The notes under the pieces were generated by a model that did not search any database, was not told the origin of the DNA, and saw nothing but the letters and a program-made list of their open reading frames with translations. From Gammaproteobacteria bacterium (GTDB lineage Bacteria > Pseudomonadota > Gammaproteobacteria > Pseudomonadales > Pseudohongiellaceae), in contig CANGUU010000003.1 of NCBI GenBank assembly GCA_947457195.1, positions 1 through 64,000 of the forward strand: a DNA stretch of 64,000 bases, written 5' to 3'. Below, piece by piece: positions 52,032-61,874 of the stretch; position 1 is the first letter of the stretch; each line of letters starts with the position of its first letter. A program made the position numbers and the translations under genes.

Positions 52032-53309
52032 TCAGCCAAAAAGAATCCAGCCGAACATCAGCCAGCTGAATAACGCGCCGACCACGGACATCGACAGACC
52101 CCAGATCAGCAGGGTGTTGAAGAGCTTTCTCATGTCCGTACCTTCTGCAGCTCCCGCCATGTACAGCGCCCCCACGGTCGACAGTGACGACAGATCCACG
52201 AGGCTCGCGCTGACGGCCATCGCCCACGCGATGGGTAATGGCTCAATGCCACCGAGCTGCTGCGCGAGCGACGGCACCATCGGCAGGAAAGCCGGGAGTA
52301 CGACGCCGGACGTGCTGCTGTAGACAGACGTGAAACCGGCACCGAACGCAACGATCGGTTCGATCGTTGCCGGCGTCGAGATCGCGGCGATGCCAGCGGT
52401 AATCAGTTCCAGACCGCGCGTTTCCTGCAGCATCTCCACCAATACCGTGACTCCGGTCACCATCAGGATGACACCCCAGGGCATGCGCTTGATTGCCAGC
52501 TCTTCATCCACCGTGCGCAGCAGGATCAATGCCGCCGCCACGATGATCGCCGCCATGCCGACGTCGAGGGATAAGGCGACCACGGCTAGGATCAGCGCTC
52601 CGATGCCGCCGGCGGTCAACCAGTGCTGTATCTGCATCGTTTCGTCATCCCCGCCCGGATCGGCAGCGATTGAAGCGACGGCCGCGGCCGATGATGGGCC
52701 GGCGCCGATCAGCCTCAGTCCGCCAAACAACGCAAAACCGGCGATGGCCACAAGCGTGTGGGCCAGCGCGTTGAATCCGAAGGTATACCACTGGTAACCG
52801 TCGAGACCGATGCGGGCCATGATGTCGTGCGCGACGATCCCGGTCGGCGCGAACGGCGACATGGTACCCGCCAGCACACCGTTGCCCGCGACGACGACCA
52901 TCACCAGCGGCGGAATACCGGCACGCGCTGCAGCCGCCATGGCTGGCAGCGCAAGCAATGCCGCTGCCGGGGTGGCGCCCGCGCCGATCGTGGCTACCAC
53001 GAAACCCACGAGGAAAAACATCGCTGGCAAGACCACGGCATTGCCTTTGCACAACCTGACGGCGTATCCAGTGAGCCGCGACAGGGTGCCGTTGCAGTTT
53101 GCGATGGAAAACAGCAGCGTCACGCTGACGAGCGTAAACAACAGTTCCGTGGGAAAGCCGGCAAGTACGTCATCCGCCGACATGTCTCCGAAAAACACGC
53201 CGACGATCAGCGCCAGGGCGAGCGCCAGCACACCGATGTTGACCGTCGTCGTACAGCTCAGCACGACGGCGAGGAGCAGCGCGGCGACGGAAATCCAGGC
53301 CAGGCTCAT
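52032..53309 (-). CDS. MatC-like / SLC13-type dicarboxylate transporter
   Basis: 425 residues from ATG 53309, with about 11-12 membrane helices. The N-terminus (VNIGVLALALALIVGVFFGDMSADDVLAGFP) has the pattern of the MatC_N domain; ILMVTGVTVLVEMLQETRGLELI and STSGVVLPAFLPMVPSLA match ion-transporter (IT) superfamily helices. Predicted uptake of a dicarboxylate such as malonate or a relative. Its start overlaps the upstream PrpD-like gene stop by four bases. Confidence 0.82.
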   Translation of the reverse strand: MSLAWISVAALLLAVVLSCTTTVNIGVLALALALIVGVFFGDMSADDVLAGFPTELLFTLVSVTLLFSIANCNGTLSRLTGYAVRLCKGNAVVLPAMFFLVGFVVATIGAGATPAAALLALPAMAAAARAGIPPLVMVVVAGNGVLAGTMSPFAPTGIVAHDIMARIGLDGYQWYTFGFNALAHTLVAIAGFALFGGLRLIGAGPSSAAAVASIAADPGGDDETMQIQHWLTAGGIGALILAVVALSLDVGMAAIIVAAALILLRTVDEELAIKRMPWGVILMVTGVTVLVEMLQETRGLELITAGIAAISTPATIEPIVAFGAGFTSVYSSTSGVVLPAFLPMVPSLAQQLGGIEPLPIAWAMAVSASLVDLSSLSTVGALYMAGAAEGTDMRKLFNTLLIWGLSMSVVGALFSWLMFGWILFG

Positions 53310-54748
53310 GGATGGCCCGAGGCTTTGGCGGTGTGGCTCAGGCAACGCACGAGGTCACCGATCTGTGGCAGGTGTTCGACAGACTCGGCCATCGAGAAAG
53401 CGGCGCTGATTCCCGTCGCATCCAGCAGCAGCGCGGCGCAGTCACTGAACTTCTCGTACAGTTCGCTGCGCGTGAACGGCAGGTCGGGACCGCCGCGATA
53501 GCGTTCATCGGCCTGTTGTACAAGCGTACGACCGTCGGTGAGGTCGACTTCAACCGTGCTGCGGATTTTTTCCCAACCCAGCGCTTCAATGGCGGGATCG
53601 AGGACGCGCTGTACTTTTCGCATCATGGACTGCACGGCGGGACTCCGAACGAATTCATCGGTGAATTCCCCGATGCCTGCCTTGCGCCGCAAGGCGATGG
53701 CGCTGACCATGAAGGCCGGGCAGAACTTGGCTTCCAGCTCATTGGTGGCGATGTCGTAACGCAGCGGGTTCAGGATGTTGGAGCCGGCGCGCACCCTGAT
53801 CGCCGCAATGGTATCGGGCGCGACATCATGATCCAGCACGAGACGCCGCATTGCATCCATCGTGGGGTGTCCGAGGACGCCGCAGGGATAAGGCTTGATC
53901 GATACACCGGGACTGACGATCGTGTAGGGACTACCCAGACGTCCGAAGATCCGGTCTGCATCGAAGCCCTGCCCGTGGCTGAAGGTGCTGAAAAATCCCC
54001 AGGGCGGATCGAGCGCGTCATTGCCCCCGGTAAATCCGCGTGCGGCGAGCTCGGCGGCAACGACACCATTCTGGGCCGCGCGACCGACATGCAACGGTTT
54101 GGTCATGCTGCCGAAGTTCACACGAATCCCTGACGCGGAACTCGCTGCGATCGCCAGCATGTGGGGGATCTCATGCCTGCCGAGACCCAACAGCTTCGCC
54201 GCAGCGACCGCTGCACCAAAGGTGCCGATGGTGCCCGACGTATGAAAACCGCGCATGTAATGGGCGGGGTTGATCGCCTCGGCGATCTTGCACTCGACCT
54301 CGAACCCCGTGAGAAAGGCTTCGAGAAACGCGTGACCAGAGCAATTTTCGCGTTCACCGACGGCCAGCGCGGCGACCAGTGGAGGTATGGTCGGATGCGT
54401 GAGCAGACCGAAGATGCGGTCGGCGCTCGTCGCCAGCTGCGTATCGTCCCAGTCCAGTGCGTGCCCGGCAGTGCCATTGATCAGCGCCGTGAGTGCAGCA
54501 CCAGCGCGGAACGGCTGCCGGCCAAACGCCGTTGCCTCAGGCTGGGAGCCAGCGGTCACCGAGTACTCGGCCACGATGCGTGCGGCCGGCTGGACGGATC
54601 CTGCCAGCATGACGCCAAGACCATCGATGATGCAGCGCTTGCCGATATCGAGCGCCTCGGGCGGGAAGTCGGCGAGGCGGACAGAGGCGATGAAATCCGC
54701 CACAGCTCGGGTGATGTGGGGTGTTGCCGTATTTTTTGTGTTTTCCAC
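53306..54748 (-). CDS. MmgE/PrpD family dehydratase/decarboxylase
   Basis: 480 residues, typical of the family, starting with GTG at 54748. The pattern INGTAGHALDWDDTQ, AIAASSASGIRVNFGSMTKPLHVGRAAQNGVVAAELAARGFTG and SIKPYPCGVLGHPTMDAM is diagnostic of MmgE/PrpD (2-methylcitrate dehydratase, iminodisuccinate epimerase, cis-aconitate decarboxylase). The exact substrate is uncertain. It heads the reverse-strand operon with the MatC-like transporter and the hydroxyacid dehydrogenase, pointing to catabolism of an imported tricarboxylate- or dicarboxylate-type acid. Confidence 0.9.
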   Translation of the reverse strand: MENTKNTATPHITRAVADFIASVRLADFPPEALDIGKRCIIDGLGVMLAGSVQPAARIVAEYSVTAGSQPEATAFGRQPFRAGAALTALINGTAGHALDWDDTQLATSADRIFGLLTHPTIPPLVAALAVGERENCSGHAFLEAFLTGFEVECKIAEAINPAHYMRGFHTSGTIGTFGAAVAAAKLLGLGRHEIPHMLAIAASSASGIRVNFGSMTKPLHVGRAAQNGVVAAELAARGFTGGNDALDPPWGFFSTFSHGQGFDADRIFGRLGSPYTIVSPGVSIKPYPCGVLGHPTMDAMRRLVLDHDVAPDTIAAIRVRAGSNILNPLRYDIATNELEAKFCPAFMVSAIALRRKAGIGEFTDEFVRSPAVQSMMRKVQRVLDPAIEALGWEKIRSTVEVDLTDGRTLVQQADERYRGGPDLPFTRSELYEKFSDCAALLLDATGISAAFSMAESVEHLPQIGDLVRCLSHTAKASGHP

Positions 54749-55083
54749 GGGACCTGCCTGAAGCCAAGGCTGGGATCAATGCGCCGCCAGCAACTGCTCA
54801 TGAATTCGGGAATCGCCATGACCCCGCACCAAGTGCTGCGTCCAACCCGCAAAGCCGCAGCATTTCTTGCGGCAGTCGCTGCGTGACGTGATCGTCAGCT
54901 GATTCCTCGTGACAGGGACTGCAACCAGGGCTCAGTGGATCGAACAGCGCTTTCGGCCGGAAATATAAACAGGTGCTCCATCAGCGTCGAGCCTGAAGGT
55001 AGTGCTAATTGCACCACCGCCCCTGATGCTGCGTTTTGGCCAGCGTGACCAAAGCCCAACAGCAGGAGGTGCGGGCAAGCACG
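54749..55083. other. 335-base stretch without a confident gene
   Basis: Upstream of the PrpD-like gene and downstream of lhr. On the reverse strand two short frames (54932 onwards) end in the same area, but neither has a ribosome site or recognisable domain, so I call no gene. The region holds the promoter of the PrpD operon by position, though I see no strong -35/-10 pair. It may be a scar of insertion of the catabolic operon; this is a guess. Confidence 0.4.
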
Positions 55084-58000
55084 TTATACCTTGCCAAGGT
55101 AGGCTCGCAGCCGCGGCGGGAACGTTCTTCGCACCATCAGCTTCTGTACATCCCACGCGGCGAGCCGGGCATGGGGCCGCAGCAGTTTGGCCTCGTCTTT
55201 TTCCAGCACGGCGATCGGCAGGCCGTCTTCGAAAAGGATACGGTTGCCAACGAGGTGAGGGACGCGCTTTTCCGGCAGTAGTGTGCCCAACAGGTTGAGG
55301 GGGTCGGTGGCATTGAGCAGGTGGCGCAGCGGGGCAGCGCTCGCCGGACTGCTGCCGGGTAGCTCACTCGTCGGGTTTTCGCAGCGGGCTTGCCAACTGC
55401 GGTGCTGGGCACGCAGCGCACTTACCGTATCGGCGAATGCGAACTGCTCGCCGCCTACGCCGGCGATGAAGCGACCGCCCCGAATCTCGCCGCGCAACTC
55501 CATGCGGCGCAGTTGCAGCAACAGCTGCCGCCAGGGTGGCGCATGGGTTTCTCGCTCCAGCACCTTGCGGCACAGAACGCCCCAGCGGGCGGCGTAGATG
55601 GCAATCAGTCGCTGCAGCTGCGCAGCGTCGAGGGCCCCGTTGTGTTCGGCAGGCAGGGGCAGCAGCGACCAGCGGCCGGCATCCTCGATACCATAGATGG
55701 CACGACGCCGCTCGTGATTGCCGAGTCGCGGCTTGTGGCTGTCTGGCGTAAGCAGCGCGCGCAGTCCCGTGAAATTGTCGCTGGTCACCAGACCGAGGCT
55801 GACCAGTTCCGCCAACGCCTGCTCGACCTGCACTGGCAGCAGACCGGAATGGCGCGTGAGATCCGTGAAGAAACTGGCGCCATGGCGCACCAGCAGTTCC
55901 TGTACCAATGCCGCCTGCGACGACAGCAGTTCCGCGGCGACCGGCTCCTGCGGAGACAGCGCCTGCCACAGATCAAGATTGCTGCGCTGGACCAGATTGA
56001 GTGGCGTGCTCTTCACCGGACCGGCGAGCCTGCCGGCAGCCTCCGCCTCGCGTGGCTGCAGGAGCCGCCCCCAGCTCACCTGCCCACTGATGCAGAGCTG
56101 GTCGAGCCAGGCTGGATCGTAGTTGGCAAGACGCGCCGGCAGCAGATCGCTTTCCCAGGCGGTGGCGGGCGCCGTGCTGCCATCGAGCTGCTGCAGTACG
56201 CGGCGGAGACTGTCCGCGGTGGAAATCGCCGGTCCGGCGGCTTCGTCGCCAAGCGGCTGCAGACCATGCAGGGAAAACAGGAACTGCATGTAGACCTGCA
56301 GCGACACCGGCTTGATGCTCTCACGGTGTATGTCGAGCGTGTAGCGATGGATGCGGTGCAACAGCCGCCGCTCGCACCACTCTTTCACCTGCGCTGCTGC
56401 TGCACCCTGCGAGAGGCCGGTCAGCGGTGTATAGAAACCCTGGAAGGCAAAACCCTCCACTTCCAAGGCCTGCAGCGCAAACTCCACGTCACCGCGTGCG
56501 GCCCCGAGCGATTCGGCGAGCTGGGTGGCAGTGACTGGCCCGAGCGCTTCCAGCCGACCGCGCAGCAGCTCGGTGAGAGGCGCCTCCGGTACGGCTTGCT
56601 GCTGCAGTGTGGCGGGAAGCGGTAGCGCCGGCTTGCAGTGCCAGTCACCGCCCAAGGCGGCGAACAGTGGCTGTTTTTCAGCCGCTATCACCAGTCTGAC
56701 GTTGCCGCGCTGCACAAGGGTGGCACGCCGCTGGCGGCTGAGTTCCTGGAAGAACAGCGACAGGTCCACTTCATCTTCGGGCTCCGCTGCTCGTTGACCG
56801 TGCAGTTCGGCCCAAGTCATGTAACCCATCAACATGAGTGCATCATGCAACTCATCGGCGCTCTGCACCCAGGGCCAGGCCTCTTCGCGCACACGACGGA
56901 TGGCGACGATGTCGAGCGCGCTGTAGTCGGACTGCTCGGCCGGATCCACCCAGCTGCGGTGGCGGATCGCCAGTGTGCGCCGTTCCTCGAATGGAGCATC
57001 GTCGAGGAAGGCATAGGGTCTGGCATTGATGATTTCCTGCGCGAAAGGGGAAGGTTCGCGCAAATCGCGGGCCACCAGCGCCACCTCGTTGCGCTCGATG
57101 CGGCCAATGAGTGCTTCGAGTTCGTCGATGTCCATGGCCTCGTGCAGGCAGTCTCCGATGGTTTGCCGCACCAGAGGATGTTCGGGCACCTCACGCGGAC
57201 CACTGATGTTCTCCTGGCAGGCCAGCTGGTCGGGAAACACCTGCGCCACGAAGTCTTCGGCCGCCATGCGCTGGAACTGCGGCGGTACGCGCTTGCCGTT
57301 GCGGTTGCGGGCCACTGCCAGGGCGCGACTGGCATTCCAGCGCCAGCGCACCTCGAACATGGGTGCATCGAGCAGTGCCTGGACCAGCACATCGCGCACG
57401 CTGGCACTTTGCAGGAAGTGGAATACCTCGGCCAGCTCGAAGCTATGCACCGAGCCCAGCGAAATGACGATGCTGTCTTCGTTGGCTGCCGCCTGCAGCT
57501 CGAAATTGAAGGTACGGCAGAAGCGCTTGCGCAGCGCCAGCCCCCAGGCGCGGTTGACCCGACTACCGAAAGGTGCGTGTACCACGAGGTGCATGTCACC
57601 CACTTCGTCGAAAAACCGCTCCAACACCAGCGTTTCTCGCGTGGGCATCACGCCCAACGCATTACTGCCGGTATAGAGATAGGCCGCCAGCTGATCAGCT
57701 GCTGCTGTACCCAGACCTACTTCCACTTCCAGCCAGTGGACGGCTGCTTCGGTAGAGACGGCAAAACGCTGGTACAACTCCTCGCGCAGGCGAGACACCG
57801 CCAGCGACAACTCACGGGTACGACCAGGACCCTCTCCCAGCCAGAATGGAATGGACGGCGGCTGGCCCTGGGCATCGGCCACTCTCACCTTGAGCCCGTC
57901 CACCCGCAGCAGGCGCCAGCTGTGATTGCCGAGGGTGAAAATGTCCCCCGGTACGGATTCCAGCGCGAAATCCTCGTTCAGAGACCCCACCACCACATCT

Positions 58001-59565
58001 TCGGGGTCGAGCACCACCTGATAGTCGAACATGTCGGGGATGGCGCCGCCGTTGGTAAGCGCTGTCAGCCGCGCGCCCTTGCGCGGCCGCGCCCGGGCAT
58101 TGATCTGGTCGAGATGCACCCACGCGCCACTGCGGCCACGCCGCGAGCTGTAGCCGGCCGACAGCATCTGCAGGATCTCGTCGAACTCATGGCGGGTCAG
58201 CTCGCGATAGACCCAAGCCCGCGTCACCCAGCGCCAGAGCTCCTCCAGACTGCAGCCATCGCCGTCTTCTTCCTGGCAGGCGAGTTCCGCCACGATCTGC
58301 TGGGCGAGGATATCGAGTGGTTTGGCGGGGATGACCAGGTGATCGAGCTCACCACGGCGTATGGCGTCCAGCAGCGCCGTGCACTCCACGAGGTCGTCAC
58401 GTGTCAGGGGAAACAACAGCCCCTTGGGCACACCGCCCACCTGGTGACGACTGCGGCCAACCCGCTGCAGGAAGGCAGCGATGCCCTTCGGTGACGCGAT
58501 CTGCACCACGAGCTCCACCGCACCGATGTCGATGCCGAGCTCCATGGATGCGGTGGCCACCAGCACCCGCAACTCGCCGCGCTTGAGGCGTTGCTCGGCG
58601 TCGAAGCGATGGTCCTTACTCATGCTGCCGTGGTGCGAGCCGACCAGTTCGGCCCCGATGCGCTCGCCGAGCGTATGGGCCAGTCGTTCGGCCAGCCGAC
58701 GCGTGTTGACGAAAATGAGCGTGGTGCGGTGCTCAGCAGTGAGCTGTTCGAGTCGCTGGTAGATTTCGCTCCATACCTCGTTGCTCATCAGCGCCGTGAG
58801 GGGTGAGCGCGGCACCTCCAGCTTCACGTCCAGCCAGCGGCGGTGACCGCTGTCGACGATCACGCAGTCGGGACTGCCATCCGGCAATCGGTCGCTGCCC
58901 ACGAGGTAGTGTGCAACCTGCTCGATGGGCTTTTGGGTGGCCGACAGTCCGATGCGCTGGATGCGCCGACCAACCAGGTTCTGCAGCCGCTCCAGCGACA
59001 GGGCCAGATGCGATCCGCGTTTGTCACCCAGCAGAGCATGAATCTCGTCGACGATCACGGTGTCGATCGATCCCAGCAACCGACGTCCGCCCTTGCTGGT
59101 GAGCAGCAGGTACAGCGACTCCGGTGTGGTAACGAGGATATGCGGTGGTTGTTTGAGCATGGACTGCCGCTCCTGCTGCGGCGTATCGCCGGTGCGCACC
59201 GCGACCCGCAGATCCACGTGGCCTCCCCCGAATTCGGGCAGCAAGGCGGCAATGCCGGCCAGCGGCAACTCGAGATTGCGGCGGATGTCGTTGCCTAGCG
59301 CCTTCAGCGGCGACACATACAGCACGCTGCACTGGCGTCGGTACTGGCCAGCCTGCAGGCCCTGCTGCAACAGGCGATCGATGGCCACATAGAACGCTGC
59401 GAGCGTCTTGCCACTGCCCGTAGGAGCGGCGATCAGGGTATGGCGCCCGGCGCGGATGGCAGGCCAGGCCTCTTGCTGGGGCGGCGTTGGCGAACCGAGT
59501 TCACGCACGAACCAAGCGCGTGCGGCAGGATGGAAGCTGGCCAGACTGTCGTTGGAATTGGTCAT
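55084..59565 (-). CDS. lhr: Lhr large ATP-dependent helicase
   Basis: 1493 residues from ATG 59565, the full length of Lhr (E. coli Lhr is about 1540). The helicase core has a Q-like PTPPQQEAWPAI, Walker A APTGSGKT (47-54), DEIH (173-176), LSATQKP and the arginine finger QRVGRSRHQVGG. Then come the Lhr winged-helix and beta-barrel region (about 430-850) and the long C-terminal Lhr-CTD that ends in RTFPPRLRAYLGKV. The enzyme translocates 3' to 5' and unwinds RNA:DNA hybrids, with roles in DNA repair. Divergent from the BaeS gene. No nuclease partner lies beside it. Confidence 0.92.
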   Translation of the reverse strand: MTNSNDSLASFHPAARAWFVRELGSPTPPQQEAWPAIRAGRHTLIAAPTGSGKTLAAFYVAIDRLLQQGLQAGQYRRQCSVLYVSPLKALGNDIRRNLELPLAGIAALLPEFGGGHVDLRVAVRTGDTPQQERQSMLKQPPHILVTTPESLYLLLTSKGGRRLLGSIDTVIVDEIHALLGDKRGSHLALSLERLQNLVGRRIQRIGLSATQKPIEQVAHYLVGSDRLPDGSPDCVIVDSGHRRWLDVKLEVPRSPLTALMSNEVWSEIYQRLEQLTAEHRTTLIFVNTRRLAERLAHTLGERIGAELVGSHHGSMSKDHRFDAEQRLKRGELRVLVATASMELGIDIGAVELVVQIASPKGIAAFLQRVGRSRHQVGGVPKGLLFPLTRDDLVECTALLDAIRRGELDHLVIPAKPLDILAQQIVAELACQEEDGDGCSLEELWRWVTRAWVYRELTRHEFDEILQMLSAGYSSRRGRSGAWVHLDQINARARPRKGARLTALTNGGAIPDMFDYQVVLDPEDVVVGSLNEDFALESVPGDIFTLGNHSWRLLRVDGLKVRVADAQGQPPSIPFWLGEGPGRTRELSLAVSRLREELYQRFAVSTEAAVHWLEVEVGLGTAAADQLAAYLYTGSNALGVMPTRETLVLERFFDEVGDMHLVVHAPFGSRVNRAWGLALRKRFCRTFNFELQAAANEDSIVISLGSVHSFELAEVFHFLQSASVRDVLVQALLDAPMFEVRWRWNASRALAVARNRNGKRVPPQFQRMAAEDFVAQVFPDQLACQENISGPREVPEHPLVRQTIGDCLHEAMDIDELEALIGRIERNEVALVARDLREPSPFAQEIINARPYAFLDDAPFEERRTLAIRHRSWVDPAEQSDYSALDIVAIRRVREEAWPWVQSADELHDALMLMGYMTWAELHGQRAAEPEDEVDLSLFFQELSRQRRATLVQRGNVRLVIAAEKQPLFAALGGDWHCKPALPLPATLQQQAVPEAPLTELLRGRLEALGPVTATQLAESLGAARGDVEFALQALEVEGFAFQGFYTPLTGLSQGAAAAQVKEWCERRLLHRIHRYTLDIHRESIKPVSLQVYMQFLFSLHGLQPLGDEAAGPAISTADSLRRVLQQLDGSTAPATAWESDLLPARLANYDPAWLDQLCISGQVSWGRLLQPREAEAAGRLAGPVKSTPLNLVQRSNLDLWQALSPQEPVAAELLSSQAALVQELLVRHGASFFTDLTRHSGLLPVQVEQALAELVSLGLVTSDNFTGLRALLTPDSHKPRLGNHERRRAIYGIEDAGRWSLLPLPAEHNGALDAAQLQRLIAIYAARWGVLCRKVLERETHAPPWRQLLLQLRRMELRGEIRGGRFIAGVGGEQFAFADTVSALRAQHRSWQARCENPTSELPGSSPASAAPLRHLLNATDPLNLLGTLLPEKRVPHLVGNRILFEDGLPIAVLEKDEAKLLRPHARLAAWDVQKLMVRRTFPPRLRAYLGKV

Positions 59566-59644
59566 GACTGCGGGCACTGACTGCAGGTAATGTGCAAAAG
59601 CCGAGGATTGCCGGGGGCTGGACGGCAAGCCCGGAGAATTGGGT

Positions 59645-59650
59645 TATAGT
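59645..59650 (+). promoter_or_regulatory. Possible -10 element (TATAGT) before baeS
   Basis: TATAGT followed by AGCCGCACC lies 45 bases before the histidine kinase ATG. No clear -35. Confidence 0.3.
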
Positions 59651-59694
59651 AGCCGCACCCCACGAATTTCCGGCTCATCATACCGCCAGCGCCC

Positions 59695-61158
59695 ATGCGG
59701 CTGAACATCAAATACAAGCTGTTTTTCCTGCTGCTTTCCGCCCACTTGCTGGTGTACTTCGCGATGTACAGCGTGGGCTACTACAACTTCAGCCAAGGCT
59801 TCCTGGACTACGTCAGCCGCATCGAAGAAAGGCAGATTCCGGCTCTGCTGAAAGGGCTCGAGCAGTTTTACCAGAACAATCGGACCTGGGAACCGATCCG
59901 TGCCAGTCAGCAGGAATGGTCGGACCTCATTGCCTACAGCATCGAAAGCTCAATCGACCCCGATCTGATCGAAAACCGGCGGCGTACCGCGCGTCCGACG
60001 CCGGTTGGCTTCACGCCCAACGACTGGTACTACACTTCGGAATACAGCCCGGCGCGGCCGTATTTGCACCTGCTCGACTCCGACCAGCAGATCGTCCGCG
60101 GCAATCCCGGTGCCTATGTGCCTGAACTCGTGACGCTGAACCCCGTGGTGGTCGACGGCGAGACCGTCGGCTACCTGGCCGTCACCAGCAGGCAGCAGCT
60201 TTCGGAGCAGGCCGACCTGCTTTTCGCCGAGCAGCAGCAGAACAGCTTCATTTTTCTGGCACTGGTGCTTGGGCTTATTTCGGCCTCCATCGCCTTTCCT
60301 GCCGCTACCGTGCTCACGAGACCGATCCGCGAGGTCGTGGCAGGCACGCGCGCCCTCACCAACGGCGATTACAGCTCGCGCCTGCCGGTGTACGGTTCCG
60401 ACGAAATCAGCCAATTGAGCGAAGATTTCAATACGCTTGCCAAGACGCTCGACCAGAACCGTACTGCCCGCCAGCAATGGATTGCCGACATCTCCCACGA
60501 ACTCCGCACGCCGCTCGCTATCCTGCGCGGCGAGCTCGAAGCCGTGCAGGATGGCGTCAGGCCCCTCAATGCCCAGACGCTGGATTCACTGCACCAGGAA
60601 GTGGTCCATCTCACTACGCTGGTGAACGATCTGCACGAGTTGTCGCTGTCCGACATCGGCGCGCTCGTCTACGAGCGCCAGGAGATGGACCTTGGCGAAC
60701 TGCTGGAACAATGCATCGAAAAACACACACCACTGACCAGCAAGTCGGGACTGAAGGTCGAGCTGCTGATCGGCAATGGCCAGCAGGGGCCGCTGGAGAT
60801 GCTGGGAGATCCCGACCGCCTGCTGCAGCTGTTCGACAATCTGCTGCAGAACTCCTGCCGCTACACGGCCAGCCCCGGGCAGATCAAGGTAGAGGCCCGC
60901 AAGCAAGGCAACCAGATCATCATCGACTGGTACGACAGCGACCCCGGCGTCAACGACCAGGACCTGGGGCACTTGTTCGACCGCCTTTACCGCGTGGAAA
61001 CATCGCGCAACCGCGCGCAGGGAGGCTCGGGGCTGGGTCTGGCGATTTGCCAGAACATCGTCCACGCGCATGAAGGCACCATCAAGGCCAGTCATTCCCC
61101 ACTCGGCGGCTTGCGACTGACCCTGTGCTTTCCCTGCCGCGCAAATCAGGTAGAGTGA
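59695..61158 (+). CDS. baeS: BaeS-like sensor histidine kinase
   Basis: 487 residues. One membrane helix (about 9-27), a periplasmic sensor (about 28-182), a second helix (about 184-207), HAMP with LTRPIREVVAGTRALTNGDYSSRLP, phosphoacceptor His268 in DISHELRTPLA, N-box FDNLLQNSCRYT, G-boxes DSDPGVND and GGSGLGLAICQNI. The architecture and linkage match BaeS, which senses envelope stress such as indole, flavonoids or metals and regulates efflux and envelope genes. Upstream of the regulator by 44 bases; divergent from lhr. Confidence 0.88.
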   Translation: MRLNIKYKLFFLLLSAHLLVYFAMYSVGYYNFSQGFLDYVSRIEERQIPALLKGLEQFYQNNRTWEPIRASQQEWSDLIAYSIESSIDPDLIENRRRTARPTPVGFTPNDWYYTSEYSPARPYLHLLDSDQQIVRGNPGAYVPELVTLNPVVVDGETVGYLAVTSRQQLSEQADLLFAEQQQNSFIFLALVLGLISASIAFPAATVLTRPIREVVAGTRALTNGDYSSRLPVYGSDEISQLSEDFNTLAKTLDQNRTARQQWIADISHELRTPLAILRGELEAVQDGVRPLNAQTLDSLHQEVVHLTTLVNDLHELSLSDIGALVYERQEMDLGELLEQCIEKHTPLTSKSGLKVELLIGNGQQGPLEMLGDPDRLLQLFDNLLQNSCRYTASPGQIKVEARKQGNQIIIDWYDSDPGVNDQDLGHLFDRLYRVETSRNRAQGGSGLGLAICQNIVHAHEGTIKASHSPLGGLRLTLCFPCRANQVE

Positions 61159-61201
61159 AATTGTCACCCCGGTGCGCCGGGCGTTATCGAGGAGTCCCGA
61201 C

Positions 61202-61873
61202 ATGACACAGCACGTCCTAATCGTGGAAGACGAGGAGAAGCTCGCCAGCCTCCTGCAGGACTATCTCGTCCAAAGCGGCTTTGGCGTGACCTGCCTGCAC
61301 GATGGTGCCGCCGTGCAGCCCTGGCTGGCGGAGCATCACACCAATCTGGTCCTGCTCGACATCATGCTGCCCAACAAGAGCGGTGTGGATATCTGCAAGG
61401 AAATACGCAAGCACTCGCAGCTTCCCGTCATCATGATCACGGCAAAAGTCGACGAGATCGACCGGCTGCTGGGACTGGAACTGGGCGCCGACGACTACAT
61501 CTGCAAACCCTTCAGTCCGCGGGAGGTGGTGGCTCGTTCCAAGGCCGTGCTGCGCCGCAGCGAAGGCAAGGACAAGCCGGCGGACCGTGGACTGGTGCTC
61601 GACATCGACACCTACAAGGCCACCATCCATGGCACCGACCTGCACCTCACGGCGGTGGAGTTCCAACTGCTCAAGGTGCTGTCCGACCAGCCCGGACGCA
61701 TCTTTTCGCGCAGCGTACTGGTCGACAAGATCTATTCCGATGGTCGGGTGGTGAGCGATCGCACCATCGACAGTCATATCAAGAAGCTGCGCAAGAAGAT
61801 CAGCGCGGTGGTGCCGGAAGAAGAACTCATCCATTCGCTGTATGCCGTGGGCTACAAGTTCGAGTGGCAATGA
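61202..61873 (+). CDS. baeR: BaeR-like response regulator
   Basis: 223 residues from ATG 61202 (GAGGAG upstream). Receiver domain with Asp9, Asp10 acidic pair (IVEDEE), phosphoacceptor Asp53 in VLLDIMLP and Lys in ICKPF; OmpR/PhoB-type winged helix with VVSDRTIDSHIKKLRKKI. BaeR-like sequence around the DNA-binding helix. Paired with the histidine kinase upstream; the transglycosylase begins one base after its stop, suggesting it is in the regulon or operon. Confidence 0.9.
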   Translation: MTQHVLIVEDEEKLASLLQDYLVQSGFGVTCLHDGAAVQPWLAEHHTNLVLLDIMLPNKSGVDICKEIRKHSQLPVIMITAKVDEIDRLLGLELGADDYICKPFSPREVVARSKAVLRRSEGKDKPADRGLVLDIDTYKATIHGTDLHLTAVEFQLLKVLSDQPGRIFSRSVLVDKIYSDGRVVSDRTIDSHIKKLRKKISAVVPEEELIHSLYAVGYKFEWQ

Positions 61874-61874
61874 C

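Noticed and set aside
54932-55156. A 74-codon reverse frame in the gene-poor stretch, looking like a possible transposase tail
   Set aside because: No recognisable transposase motif, no inverted repeats or target duplication found, and no ribosome site.
56638-58494. A 618-codon forward frame opposite lhr
   Set aside because: No ribosome site or domain; the reverse strand carries all helicase motifs.
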